A stretch of 64,000 nucleotides of DNA from Elmis aenea (taxonomy: Eukaryota; Arthropoda; Insecta; Coleoptera; Elmidae): assembly GCA_947652605.1 (NCBI GenBank), contig OX393578.1:38135470-38199469 (forward strand), given 5' to 3'. Positions within the stretch are counted from its first letter, which is position 1; each line of letters begins with the position of its first letter. A program made the translations under genes and the position numbers. The notes under the pieces are model-generated. The model searched no databases. It saw only the letters and a program-made list of their open reading frames with translations, and had not been told where the DNA came from. This document shows positions 11,480-22,404 of this stretch, one piece after another.

Positions 11480-11643
11480 TGGCCAGTATATTGTCCGCAA
11501 AAGTGGCTAAATGGATATTTTCTATAGTCAGCATATCATGTATTAAGTAGAACCGGCCCCAACACACTTCCCTGGGCAACTCCCGCCCTAATTTCCCTTA
11601 TATTTAAGTATTATTCTTCATGTTTAGTTCTGTTCGTTCTCCC
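11480..11643 (-). pseudogene. Jockey-like reverse transcriptase fragment, downstream half
   Basis: The minus strand reads LNIREIRAGVAQGSVLGPVL, the conserved A-G-V-x-Q-G-S-V-L-G-P motif of non-LTR reverse transcriptases. After a stop and a short gap comes ATFADNILAN at the position of the catalytic FADD/YADD box, with the second Asp changed to Asn. Downstream conservation fades. It continues the fragment at 12576-12735, from which it is separated by a hAT insertion. Jockey-clade membership is inferred from the QGSVLGP and WHEGL motifs. Confidence 0.7.
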
Positions 11644-11829
11644 TAGGGATTGTAATACCGGTAAACCGGTTTACCGGTAAATCGCAAAAAATGCTCTTCA
11701 AATTTTACCGGTAATTTGCCAGTTTTTTACCAGTAATTCCGGTAATTTTACAACATCTTTCTAATCATGATAAAAATCTAAATCAAATAATCGAAAAAAT
11801 ATTGACGTATTTTCAAAGAGAAAAAATAA

Positions 11830-12009
11830 GGGGAAAGCATACAAATGGCATATGGTTGTTTACTCACTACTCGACCAACAAGTGTAGTAGAATCCGAAAA
11901 AGCTTTTTCCGCGGCTGGATTATTTTGTACAAAAATTAGGTCGCAATTAGGAGACGATCGTTAAAATAAATTATATTTTCTACGTGGTTATTTTTTAAGA
12001 AAAGTTTAA
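11830..12009 (+). pseudogene. hAT transposase C-terminal dimerisation-domain remnant
   Basis: The plus-strand frame reads SVVESEKAFSAAGLFCTKIR followed by SQLGDDR, a stop at 11962-11964, then NKLYFLRGYFLRK. The pattern P-x-S-x-x-x-E-[R/K]-x-F-S-x-A-G-x-[I/F]-x-x-x-x-R-[S/N]-x-L is the signature of the dimerisation region that ends hAT transposases. The in-frame stop and the absence of the rest of the protein make it non-functional. It has the same orientation as the enclosing element H4, so it is probably H4's own gene after internal deletion. Confidence 0.75.
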
Positions 12010-12313
12010 AATAAAAAATATTGTTTGACAACATATTTTATGTATCATTTTATATTTTATGTTCAGAATAGTTTTATTTTTATGTGTTTTTGTAATGCTG
12101 GATTATATTTTTTGTAATATTTTCATTTTGTATATTATACATATATTGTCATTTTATATTGTTATATTAATATTACATAAAAATATATTAGATACGTTAA
12201 TGGCTGTTAACTAATATATTGTATGAAACTAATTGGGATAGTTTAGGCTTCAACTATCTCAATCAGTTACATAATAAATAAATGTATATAAATATATTTA
12301 TTTTTAATATGGT

Positions 12314-12416
12314 TTTCGGAGTTTATCCGCGTAATATTTAAATTAGCTCGAAGTTTCGGCAAGCTCTCACTATAGGGGAGACGCGGATAAACTCCGAAAA
12401 CTACATTAAAAATGTT
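12314..12416. repeat. Palindromic hairpin inside H4
   Basis: TTTTCGGAGTTTATCCGCGT near 12314 pairs with ACGCGGATAAACTCCGAAAA near 12380-12400, and the flanking ATTTTTAATATGG/CTACATTAAAAAT extends the stem. The loop carries CTCGAAGTTTCGG. It resembles the other hairpin insertions in this window in build. Confidence 0.6.
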
Positions 12417-12575
12417 AGTAACCGCAAAAAATCTAAAAAGAAACAATATAATATAAGTATATATAATAATATGATTTACCGGTAAATTACCGGTAAATTA
12501 CCGGTAAACCGGTTTTGATTGACAGTTTTACCGAATTACCGGTAATTCAAAAAGTCGGTAAATTTACAATCCCTA

Positions 12576-12735
12576 GTTCTCCCCGATATATAAGATTGTA
12601 ATAATTCTGTAAATTGCATAAAAAATATTTGCTTGATTTTATTCATTAGTCCTTCATGCCAAACCACATTAAGGGCCTGAGCAATGTCTAAAAAGATGGT
12701 CGAGCATATCATTTTCTTAGCTGACACAAAAATTG
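12576..12735 (-). pseudogene. Jockey-like reverse transcriptase fragment, upstream half
   Basis: The minus strand reads CSTIFLDIAQALNVVWHEGL then NKIKQIFF...LLQSYISGRT. FLD-x-AQAF-D-x-VWHxGL...LLxSYLxxR is a well-known block of Jockey-type reverse transcriptases (finger/palm, first catalytic Asp in FLD). The C-terminal continuation lies at 11480-11643, beyond hAT H4. 5' truncated and diverged, with no function expected. Confidence 0.75.
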
Positions 12736-13490
12736 TTGCGTCAATATAAAAAAATTATTTTTAGTGCGCCTTGTATTGCAACTTGGAACAACCATGAACA
12801 GTACGTTGTTTTTAATTATTAATATACGATATCCGCAAGGTCTGGTTAAGGCCAGTAGCTAATAAAATTTTCAAGGTACGATAAGATTTACAGCTACCTA
12901 CCGAAAACAATAATAGTTGGAACTAGAAGACGAACAAACAGGAGGTTAATAGCGGCTCGTAATCACCTCTAAAACGCGCTCTAATAATTTACCCGGGTAG
13001 TTTCAGTCACGAACCTATAAATTGCAAAACATTAAACTTTTCTCGAACTGTCCAAGAAATAATTGCGACTGTAGGCGTGTAATTGGAGCTCCGAACTTTC
13101 CACCTATCTGCTATTTCCTGAAAATCCTACCCTGGAGGTCTCGTGCTACTGCAGTGGAAAATGCGACGACAGAAACTGTTTTACTGCAACAAATAAAGAC
13201 GTAATTACTTAATGCTTGCCTGCAAGTACTTATATAAATTGTACCTAATTCAATTAAAGTGTTAAATTAGCAATATATCTTTAACGCACTAAAAACGAAA
13301 ATGTTTCACAAAGACGTGTATTTAACTAAAAACTGTTAATTTGTTTAAATCTACATTGACTATATAAAAAAGTATCGTTGAAATAATTGTCTGACGCGCC
13401 TATTTTAAAAACGTTATATTAATTTTTTATTGTAGCGTATATGGATGTTGCATTTTTTAGCATCTTCCACATAGTCAAATAAACTAATAA
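12736..13490. other. Non-coding, nothing recognised
   Basis: No feature supported here. Unique-looking sequence. Confidence 0.4.
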
Positions 13491-13924
13491 TAGGTTTGTT
13501 CTAGCAGCTATTAGTTTGAAACGAATTTATTACTGATTCGTGACTGGTTTTTCCACATGCGTCAACTTTGTGCTAATAAATGTATTAGCTGCTGCTGGAA
13601 CGACATGGCTAATTGTAAATTACATTTGTGTCTGTTTGGTTCATCTTAAGAAACCAGTACTACATAGGGTTGGAAGGGCGATGCATAGCTAGCAGATGCC
13701 ACGTTAGTTGTAAACAGCGCATGCGTTTAATAATCTCAGCGCTAGTTCATGATTTCATCCTTGACAGTCCGCAAACTAGTAGTTCAAAAGTAGTTAGAGT
13801 ACTGCAGGAACAGCCGACTAGCCGTCCGGTGAACTATCAGAAACGGTGCTCGAACGCGATATCGATACTGCGCAGAATCCTGATAGTTCATGGAATAATA
13901 AATGGCGCTGCTGGAACAAACCTA
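13491..13924. mobile_element. MITE family G, copy 1
   Basis: Terminal inverted repeat TAGGTTTGTTCTAGCAGC against GCGCTGCTGGAACAAACCTA. A diverged copy of the whole unit is at 46553-47012; shared internal blocks include CATCTTAAGAAACCAGTAC and GAACTATCAGAAAC. The GCTGCTGGAAC motif recurs internally (near 13590 and 13805). A TA at each end suggests a TA target. The apparent 100-codon frame at 13628-13930 is not kept in the other copy. Confidence 0.7.
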
Positions 13925-14894
13925 ATGTAAATTAAAAAAGCAGTATTAATTTTTTTCATAAATAGTATTGGTGTATGCAGTTTAAAATCAAACTAGGCTA
14001 ATAAATGTTCCTAAATTTTTAGTCAAACATTGTAATGTTTTTGAGATAGTGATTGTAATAAACTCTATACTTCATAGCTTACTAAGACGATTTACACTCC
14101 AGCATTTTTATGGTGAAAAGTAATTATCTAAAGAATGAAAATGTGCAATTGACTGAAAAAATGAACTTTACTATCTGAATTGGACTTTAAGCCATGCATG
14201 TGCCTTTTTCTTACGCAAACGATATATGCAGCCTTTTCTGCCATTTATTAATAGGTCGCAGGCAATAGTTATTTCAGGCATATAGGTAGCTTTCTAATAC
14301 TCATGTATATTATATAAACGCTATTTTTCTATCCAAATTGAGGAGACTGTTATTTAGTTTTATAATTTATAATTTGTGGTTAGTTAAAGCTTTTTTTAAT
14401 AAAAGGCGTTTCAGGTTAAAGTTCTTTTTTAAGTAAAACAAAGCTATTGGTTTATTGTAATTATTTATTTAAAAAAAAAGCTGTAACCAACTGTAACCTA
14501 ATCCTCTTTTATTTTTCTTTACTAAGTTATATTTGGTATTTGTGAAATTAGCATTCATTTCTAGTTTAAACGCTAGCTAAATACAGCGTTATGAAGCTAT
14601 TTGCCCGGGCAAAAGCTACAATTACAAGATATGTTGATTTATTCATGAACAGACATGAGGTTTCCGAACTAGTTATGATACGAGGAGCAAAAAAAAATCC
14701 AAAATTTGGCAAACTTGCGCAAGCAGTTGGAAACTTGTGATTGATAAGCACGCACATATATCCAGAAAAAAAACGGATAATATACAATTTAACAATTTAA
14801 CACAAGCTGTGTAGAGAACGTCAATTAAAATTATTAATTTGAAACTTTTTTCTAGCATCGTGAAAAAAGTTATTGAAAAGAATCTGTTTCATAA
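13925..14894. other. Non-coding, nothing recognised
   Basis: AT-rich. No repeat partner or exon recognised in the window. Confidence 0.4.
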
Positions 14895-15166
14895 ATAGTT
14901 ATTAATGTACCAAGGCAGTAAAGTTCGACTTTTTATCACGAGTGTGGACTTCTTCTCGGCAAATAACCACGCGAGTGATAAAAAGGAACTTTACTGTCGA
15001 GGTGCATATTAAATGTTTTCTGCAATCGTCAAAGAAATAGCGAAAAATCATGCAAATATATGTTTTACAACATCTGTCAGATTCTCATTCTCCTGTCAAA
15101 TATGTATCTTTTTCTGCAATCGTCACTAACTAGCGCAATAAACCCAAAAGCGGCTGTAATAACCAT
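14895..15166 (-). repeat. Hairpin element family A, copy 1
   Basis: A long hairpin (14895-15014): AAGGCAGTAAAGTTCGACTT pairs with GGAACTTTACTGTCGAGG, tip TTCTCGGCAAATAACC. In the minus orientation its borders read TATGCACCTCG and CCTTGGTACATTAATAACTATT, matching copies at 16589 and 30709. The following body (15075-15166) contains GTCAGATTCTCATTCTCCTG, also found reversed near 16500 and 30615, and TTCTGCAATCGTCACTAA...AGCGGCTGTAATAA, which continues past the insertion at 15167-15862. Confidence 0.7.
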
Positions 15167-15862
15167 TTTTTTTCACTACTAGTAATATAGCGTAGCATTA
15201 TGACGTATATTAGAATGCCGTGAAATTCAATTTCTCTACCTATGCATGGTTACAGGTAAACAATTTTTCATTATTAACCACTGGTGAATAATGAACAAAT
15301 TTATATTTTTTGATAATGCTGTTGTAGTTTTAAAGAAAAAAAAATTATAGGACGATTTAGTATGATAAAGAAATTCTCTTTATTGGTATTTTAGCATTTA
15401 AAACGTTGTTTAAATAAATTAATTTAATTTTAAAAACTTTGGTGTATTTAAATAACACGACTTTCGCGCCGAAATAAATGACGGTTGTCAATATCCACAC
15501 GGTCGATTGACACAACGTAAAAAAGAAAAGTTTTAATAATGTCAGTATTTTAGATGAAACCATCGCTTAAAAACAATGTTTTTTAATAACAATAGTGATT
15601 TAGCAAGATGAGTAACACGCAGATTCAATATTTCTATAGAATAGATAGGTACTTAACTTTTTATATTTTAGGTTAGAAAGTGCGTGCATAACATAAATGG
15701 GTTTGTCTTACTAGTAGTGAAAAAAATAGTATATACACCACGGTAGAGAAGTCTTATAGCCTTCGGGCCCTTAGATCCCTCGGCGCTTCGCGCCTCGTGA
15801 TCTAATCTGAGCCCTCAGGCTATAATAGTTGACTTCTCTACCTTGGTATATAATATACTATT
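15167..15862. mobile_element. Hairpin element family B inserted in family A
   Basis: It interrupts the family A sequence, which reads AATCATTTTTACTGCCTAGG at the uninterrupted copy (30516-30535). The left end has TTTCACTACTAGTAA near 15172, echoed reversed (TTACTAGTAGTGAAA) near 15709. The right part is a strong hairpin (15722-15862): ACCACGGTAGAGAAGTC...TATAGCC pairs with GGCTATAATAG...CTTCTCTACCTTGGT, with the CpG-rich tip CGGCGCTTCGCGCC. Borders CACCACGG and CCTTGGTATATAA resemble those of families A and C although the stem is unrelated. Confidence 0.6.
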
Positions 15863-15873
15863 ACTGCCTAGGC

Positions 15874-16359
15874 CAGGGATGGCAAATAGGTGGCACGCGT
15901 GCCAAACTTGGCACCCGAGAGATTTTCGACGACACCCTAAAGAATTCTATGAATAAATTTGTTTTTAAATTTTAAACTTTTTCGGAATGTTTTATTTATT
16001 TTTAATTGGTATGCTAATTATCAACAACTACATGTTACTTAAATATCAAAAAAATTAAAAATACCAGAAAATAACAACTCTTCTTATATCGATACAATAA
16101 TTTGATCATTACTATACATATAAAATACCAACTGTAGCGATGCACGGAACTTTTGATTGCACATGTATTTAGTGACACATAAAATCATGACGTTGGCAAT
16201 ACTGAACGAAATAACTGACGGTTGTTTCTGGTAGGTAGGTAGGTTAGGTTAGGTTAGGTTAGGTTAGGTTAGGATAGGTTAGGTACTGGCACGGGGAAAA
16301 ATTTGAATTAAATTTTATCTTATTTTGGCACACTGATCAAATACTATTTGCCATCCCTG
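15874..16359. mobile_element. hAT-type MITE H5 carrying a TTAGG array
   Basis: Ends CAGGGATGGCAAATAG and CTATTTGCCATCCCTG are perfect 16-base inverted repeats. The target is the palindrome CTGCCTAGGCAG at a family A junction. GCCTAGGC precedes the element and GCCCTAGGC follows, an 8-bp duplication with one extra base. Inside lies a telomere-like array at 16231-16286. Confidence 0.8.
16231..16286. repeat. Interstitial TTAGG (telomere-type) array
   Basis: About eight tandem TTAGG units, preceded by three TAGG units and followed by one TAGGA variant. TTAGG is the ancestral insect telomere repeat. Here it is short, imperfect and enclosed in a hAT MITE, so it is not a chromosome end. Confidence 0.85.
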
Positions 16360-16770
16360 GCCCTAGGCAGTAAAAAAGTAAATGCGGTACGCTCATTGGT
16401 TGAATTTAGTAAAATCGGCAGTAAAAAAGTAAAATGCGCTACGCTCATTGGTTGAATTTAATAAAAGTGGGCGTGGTTTTGTTCAATACATATTTGACAG
16501 GAGAATGAGAATCTGACAGATGAAGTAAAACTTTATGTATTTGCTTGATTTTTCGTTAATTCTTTGACGATGGCAGAAAAAAATTAATATGCATCTCGGC
16601 AGTAAAGTTCGTTTTTATCACTCGTGTGGTTATTTAATAATAATAAAATTAAAAGTCGAACTTTACTGCCTTGGTACATAAATAACTATTGGACAAAAGT
16701 ACGCTCAATTTTTCTAAATTCAACCAATGAGCGTAGCGCATTTCACTTTTTTACTGCCTAGGCAGTAAAA
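16360..16770 (+). repeat. Hairpin element family A, copy 2
   Basis: Bounded by TAGGCAGTAAAAAAGTAAATG on the left and its reverse complement ending near 16763, with GCTACGCTCATTGGTTGAAT in both arms. The left arm block is duplicated in tandem (near 16380 and 16432). The core hairpin (16589-16690) has borders GCATCTCGG and CCTTGGTACATAAATAACTATT. Its tip has been replaced by a TAA simple repeat. Outside lies the reversed family A flank (CAGCCGCTT near 16780), interrupted by hAT H6. Confidence 0.7.
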
Positions 16771-16821
16771 ATTATTATTACAGCCGCTTTGAGGCACTTG
16801 TTGAGCTAGTTTAGTGGCGAT

Positions 16822-18005
16822 CAGGGTTGAGCAGATTTAAATCACGATTTAAATCATGATTTAAATCAAGTGATTTTAAAAAAAAAATTATCAATTTAAA
16901 TCACAGATTATATGAGTACAATATAATATTTATAATAAAACAGAATTGTATTACCATTAGTAATTAAATACACGAAATGGTGAATAAACCATATCAATTT
17001 GCTCTTGCAAAGAATATTCATTGCGGAAATGCAATAATTCAAAAAATAAATGCAAGTTTTTGACGTTAGAGAAGTGAACAGTCACTTTTTTCAATTTCCA
17101 CGGCACCCTATTGCTTCAATAACGATTTGAAGAAAAATGTCGAATATCTCGAAAAGTATGAGTTTTGGGTATAGGACATACTTAACAAAAAACGAAGCTC
17201 TCTTAAAGAGGCGAATTCGATGACAAGAAAATACAGGGGTTTGCATTTGAAAAAATCGAGTTACGAGCTTCTGAAAATCATGTAAGTTGCCACATATTTA
17301 TAAACACCCCTGTATGTGTGATTCAAATTTTTTCATATCGGCGGAACAGAGAAATTTTTTCTGCATGTCCATACCAAATTACAACTCTGTACTTCAAAAT
17401 AACTTCAGGAGAACTTTTTAAATAAAGACTTAAAACCTTGAGTAATTTAGAAAATTATTATTTTTTTACAACGCCGTATAAAAACCTGTAGTAGTTTATA
17501 TTGACGCAAAGCTAATATTAAGGCGGTCAAAAATATTAAATAAAAAATTGGGTGTTGTATTTGAAATATAAAAGTTGCTATTAGTTCCAGAAAGGTGACT
17601 CACCCTTTATATTTGAAAATATTTTTATTGTGTGTTTAGAAAAAAACTGTATAAAGTACCATTTGAATCAACTTCAAATCTCAAGCCGTTTAGCCACAAT
17701 CGACCGATCCCGCACTAATGACACCCTGTATATAATTAATTAAACATCACCATTTAGCACTGATTTTTTTTTAAATTCTTAATCATTATATTTAATTTTT
17801 CATTTTGACAAAAATTCACCAATGAATTAAATATATTGGTTATTAAATATATTAGCACAAAACAGAAATAGCATGTGAATGTCGCTAAATTCGATAATAT
17901 GGTACATTTAATTTAAATCAAAAAAATCTGATTTAAATCAAAAAAATCTTATTTAAATCATATAAATCGATTTTTTTTTTTAAATCATGATTTTTATCCA
18001 CCCTG
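16822..18005. mobile_element. hAT-type element H6 with ATTTAAATC subterminal repeats
   Basis: 1,184 bp between a perfect 8-bp duplication GTGGCGAT (16814-16821, 18006-18013). Ends CAGGGTTGAGCAGATTTAAA and TTTATCCACCCTG. Many GATTTAAATCA repeats crowd both ends (16835-16880, 17920-17990). The middle (about 17060-17735) contains ACACCCCTGTATGT and ACACCCTGTATA motifs and may be a further insertion. No transposase recognised. Family A copies at 15107 and 30480 show the empty site. Confidence 0.85.
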
Positions 18006-18013
18006 GTGGCGAT

Positions 18014-18784
18014 TGCAGAAAAAAGGAATTGTTTTTTTTTAATTTGATATACTTATTTGTTAAAATGTTTAGTCATTGAAAATTAATGTACTAATTTGTA
18101 GGTTAAAAACATTTTAAAGATGTCTACTAGGTTTGTATATAAAATGCACTGGGTTTAAATCTGAAGAAAAAGATCCGATAATAACATACAGAAATAGATT
18201 AAGCTAAGATTGCAAAATTATTTACACATTTGTATTAGCTTTTGCTTACATTCCAAGAATCCAAAATATTTTTTTGCTTTCCAATTTCATATCATTCGCT
18301 TCAACTAATTTATCCGTGTTAAGTAAATTGCTTTTACAAGATAAATAAGCAAAATTCGTCAACGGGTTCTTTTCAAAAAAAAACTATAATATAAGTCCTT
18401 AATGTCGGGTTGACCTACATAGTCAACATATACGAAGAAAAATTAGCTTGGCAATTATCAGGATGTCAACAGAAATTCATAGACGTATTTTTTCGATGTT
18501 GTGCGGTAGATTGTGAAACAACAAACTGAAATTAATAGGCTTATACTATATCAACGTATTGTTAAACGTCAGCAGAAATGTTTTCTACTCGAGCTAGCAT
18601 TCTGCTCTAAAATAATAAGAAATCGATTGGACGATAATTATGCTCAGTTGTAGGACGTTTAATAATAGGAAAGCCTTAAATTCTCGTAAACTAAACTAAT
18701 TTAACTTGCTTAAATAACACTAAACTTATTTGAGTCTAAAAATATATTTACCGAAAATTTGCAGCCGCCTTTTGTACAGGATTT
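18014..18784. other. Non-coding, nothing recognised
   Basis: The first bases (TTGCAGAAAA) continue the family A flank. The remainder is unique AT-rich sequence. Confidence 0.4.
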
Positions 18785-18990
18785 TTAGCTTTATAATGTC
18801 GCATAGCTTATCAGTAGTAATATAACAAGTGCATTGAAAATTATCGATAATTTTTGGTAATTATGCCCGAATGCAAGTTGAGTGGAAAAAATCACGAGTG
18901 CACGAAGTGCACGAGTGATTTTTTCTGCTTCAACTTGCATGAGTGAAGATTTGTCAAAAATTATAGATTATTTGCAACGCACTTGTTATA
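18785..18990. repeat. Hairpin element family E, copy 1
   Basis: A core stem AATGCAAGTTGAGTGGAAAA...TTTTCTGCTTCAACTTGCAT with the perfect tip palindrome CACGAGTGCACGAAGTGCAC. An outer stem joins ATAACAAGTGCATTG with CAACGCACTTGTTAT and TATCGATAATTTTTGG with CAAAAATTATAGATTA. Copy 2 is 500 bp downstream in the same orientation. Confidence 0.75.
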
Positions 18991-19275
18991 TATATACGCT
19001 TAAGTAATTTCGACTTTATTTATCTTGACTTAAGTAGTAATCTTTACTTAAGTAATTCAACTTAACTTGAGTACTTAGGTAGTGTCGATTGAATTTGTTT
19101 CGACTTAAATAAATTCGACTTAAAATTAAATCTTCTCGATTTAAGTATTCTTGGTTGAAGTTGCTTACACTTAAATCATTTCGAATATTGTCATTTTAAG
19201 TTAAGTCATTTTGACTTAAGTATCCTTGGCTTAAGTCGTTTCGACTTAAATCAGTTCGACTTAAATCAGTGTGAA
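18991..19275. repeat. Degenerate TTCGACTTAAGT minisatellite
   Basis: Roughly 16-17 tandem, heavily mutated units of TTTCGACTTAAGTAA type with period about 15-17 bp. Neighbouring units differ at several positions and in length. It fills the gap between the two family E hairpins. A CRISPR array was excluded because there are no conserved repeats with unique spacers. Confidence 0.65.
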
Positions 19276-19450
19276 TATTATCAGTGGTAATATAACAAGT
19301 GCATTGAAAATTATCGATAATTTTTGGTAAATATGCCCGAATGCAAGCTGAGTGGAAAAAATCTCAATTTTTTCTGCTTCAACTTGCATGAGTGAAGATT
19401 TGTCAAAAATTATAGATTATTTGCAATGCACGAGTTATATTTTGTCAGAA
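19276..19450. repeat. Hairpin element family E, copy 2
   Basis: Nearly identical to copy 1 (ATAACAAGTGCATTGAAAAT, GAATGCAAGCTGAGTGGAAA, CTTCAACTTGCATGAGTG). The CpG-rich tip of copy 1 is missing here and reduced to AATCTCAATTT. Confidence 0.75.
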
Positions 19451-20790
19451 AATTTCCTTCACCTAACCTATCTGTTAAATTAAAATGTTGTTTCATTTAG
19501 ATAAATTAAAGTATACCTGCTACTTACTGCGATTGTTATTATTAATAGATCATTTATAACTAATTTTTAATTCAAGAATTATATTTTAATAAAAAATAAT
19601 GAACCAAATAGTATTTAGGTACATACATAATCTGTTATGTCAAATTTTACAAGTACTGTCAGAGTGGTGTGTCAGGGGTGTGGTTTAATCTATATTAAAG
19701 TAACGTTATTGGTCGCCGACATCTGTCAAAAAATTATCAAGACCAAAATACCTTATTCCCTCTCCAAATTTATATTTTCCACCAATCAAAAACTCAGATT
19801 TCTTAGAAACGACCAATAAACGCATGAAAATCTGTTAATTGCGAAAAGGATATTATCAGTGTATGATTATGTTTATTGGCCGTTTAAAGGAAATCTGAGT
19901 TTGTTATTGGTCGAAAACGCAAATTTGACAGGAGGATCAACTCCTGGCAGAGGAATGTAAAATTATTACCGTGTAATATTGCTCCTATTGGTAGTCTCTA
20001 AAAGATTTAAGATTAGTGATTGGTTGAAAACGCAAATTTGACAGGTGAAGGGAATTTTCATCTAAAATATTTAAAATTTACGTGTTAATAAAAGGATTCG
20101 GTTTAATATCTATAAAGGTACGTTTTTGATGACGTTATTCTATTAAAGACTGATAGTTTTATAAAACAGGAGTGGTAACATCTTATGAATTGAAAGTACC
20201 TACTAATAAATAAACAACAGTTTAAATCAATTTTCATATCATATGATATTGTCTAATTCAAGAATTAAACAATTAATCCGATTGAACAAACTTTGTAAAA
20301 AAGATTGAATAAGTACCTACAGCAGTCAGAAATTCGTTCAATCATTAGATTTGATACAAGTTGATGTATTTTTCATTTATTTTGCTTTCACTTGATCAAG
20401 AAAAGGTTCGTAAAACAACACGTTCTAGTACTCAAAGTTGATTAATGGAATAATTCAATGAATCGAGTTTAGTAACTGCATCTATATTCCACGAGTGTCT
20501 AACAAAACAGTGAGGAAACGTTTTTGTTTTTGTATAAAACAAGAAAAAGCTTTATGGTACAAACAAATTTATTTGCTAGTTGTGATATGCTTCATTTTTT
20601 AATTATGGAATGAAATATATTAATTCCAAAAAATTAAGACTTTGTAAAAATATTAAATGAACAACTATTAAAAAACGTTAGAAACGAATTATTAATTATA
20701 TTAAAGACACTACAAAAGAACAAATGCTTAAATATAATTATTTAATAGCAATTGAATTATTAAGTGATGCATTGGTGAGCTTAATATACA
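19451..20790. other. Non-coding with a loose inverted repeat
   Basis: AATCAAAAACTCAGATTTC with GACCAATAAACG (19775-19820) recurs reversed as GGAAATCTGAGTTTG with TTATTGGTCG (19888-19915), and GAAAACGCAAATTTGACAGG occurs twice (19912, 20023). A decayed mobile element is likely. No coding trace. Confidence 0.4.
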
Positions 20791-20794
20791 GGGT

Positions 20795-22404
<1,610 letters not shown>

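Larger units (their letters stand above)
11644..12575 (+). mobile_element. hAT element H4 inserted in a Jockey-like retrotransposon
   Basis: 932 bp bounded by TAGGGATTGTAA and TTTACAATCCCTA, with a perfect 8-bp target duplication GTTCTCCC (11636-11643, 12576-12583). Both ends are crowded with CCGGT/ACCGG motifs (TTACCGGTAAATTACCGG near the right end), likely transposase-binding repeats. Unlike the other hAT copies here it keeps part of its own transposase gene. A small separate palindrome lies at 12314-12416. Confidence 0.9.

Noticed and set aside
16231..16286. A chromosome end or telomere boundary
   Set aside because: The array is short and enclosed by MITE ends with a target duplication, and ordinary sequence continues on both sides.
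18991..19275. Regularly spaced repeats resembling a CRISPR array
   Set aside because: Units are contiguous and degenerate, without fixed repeats or unique spacers, and the DNA is eukaryotic.
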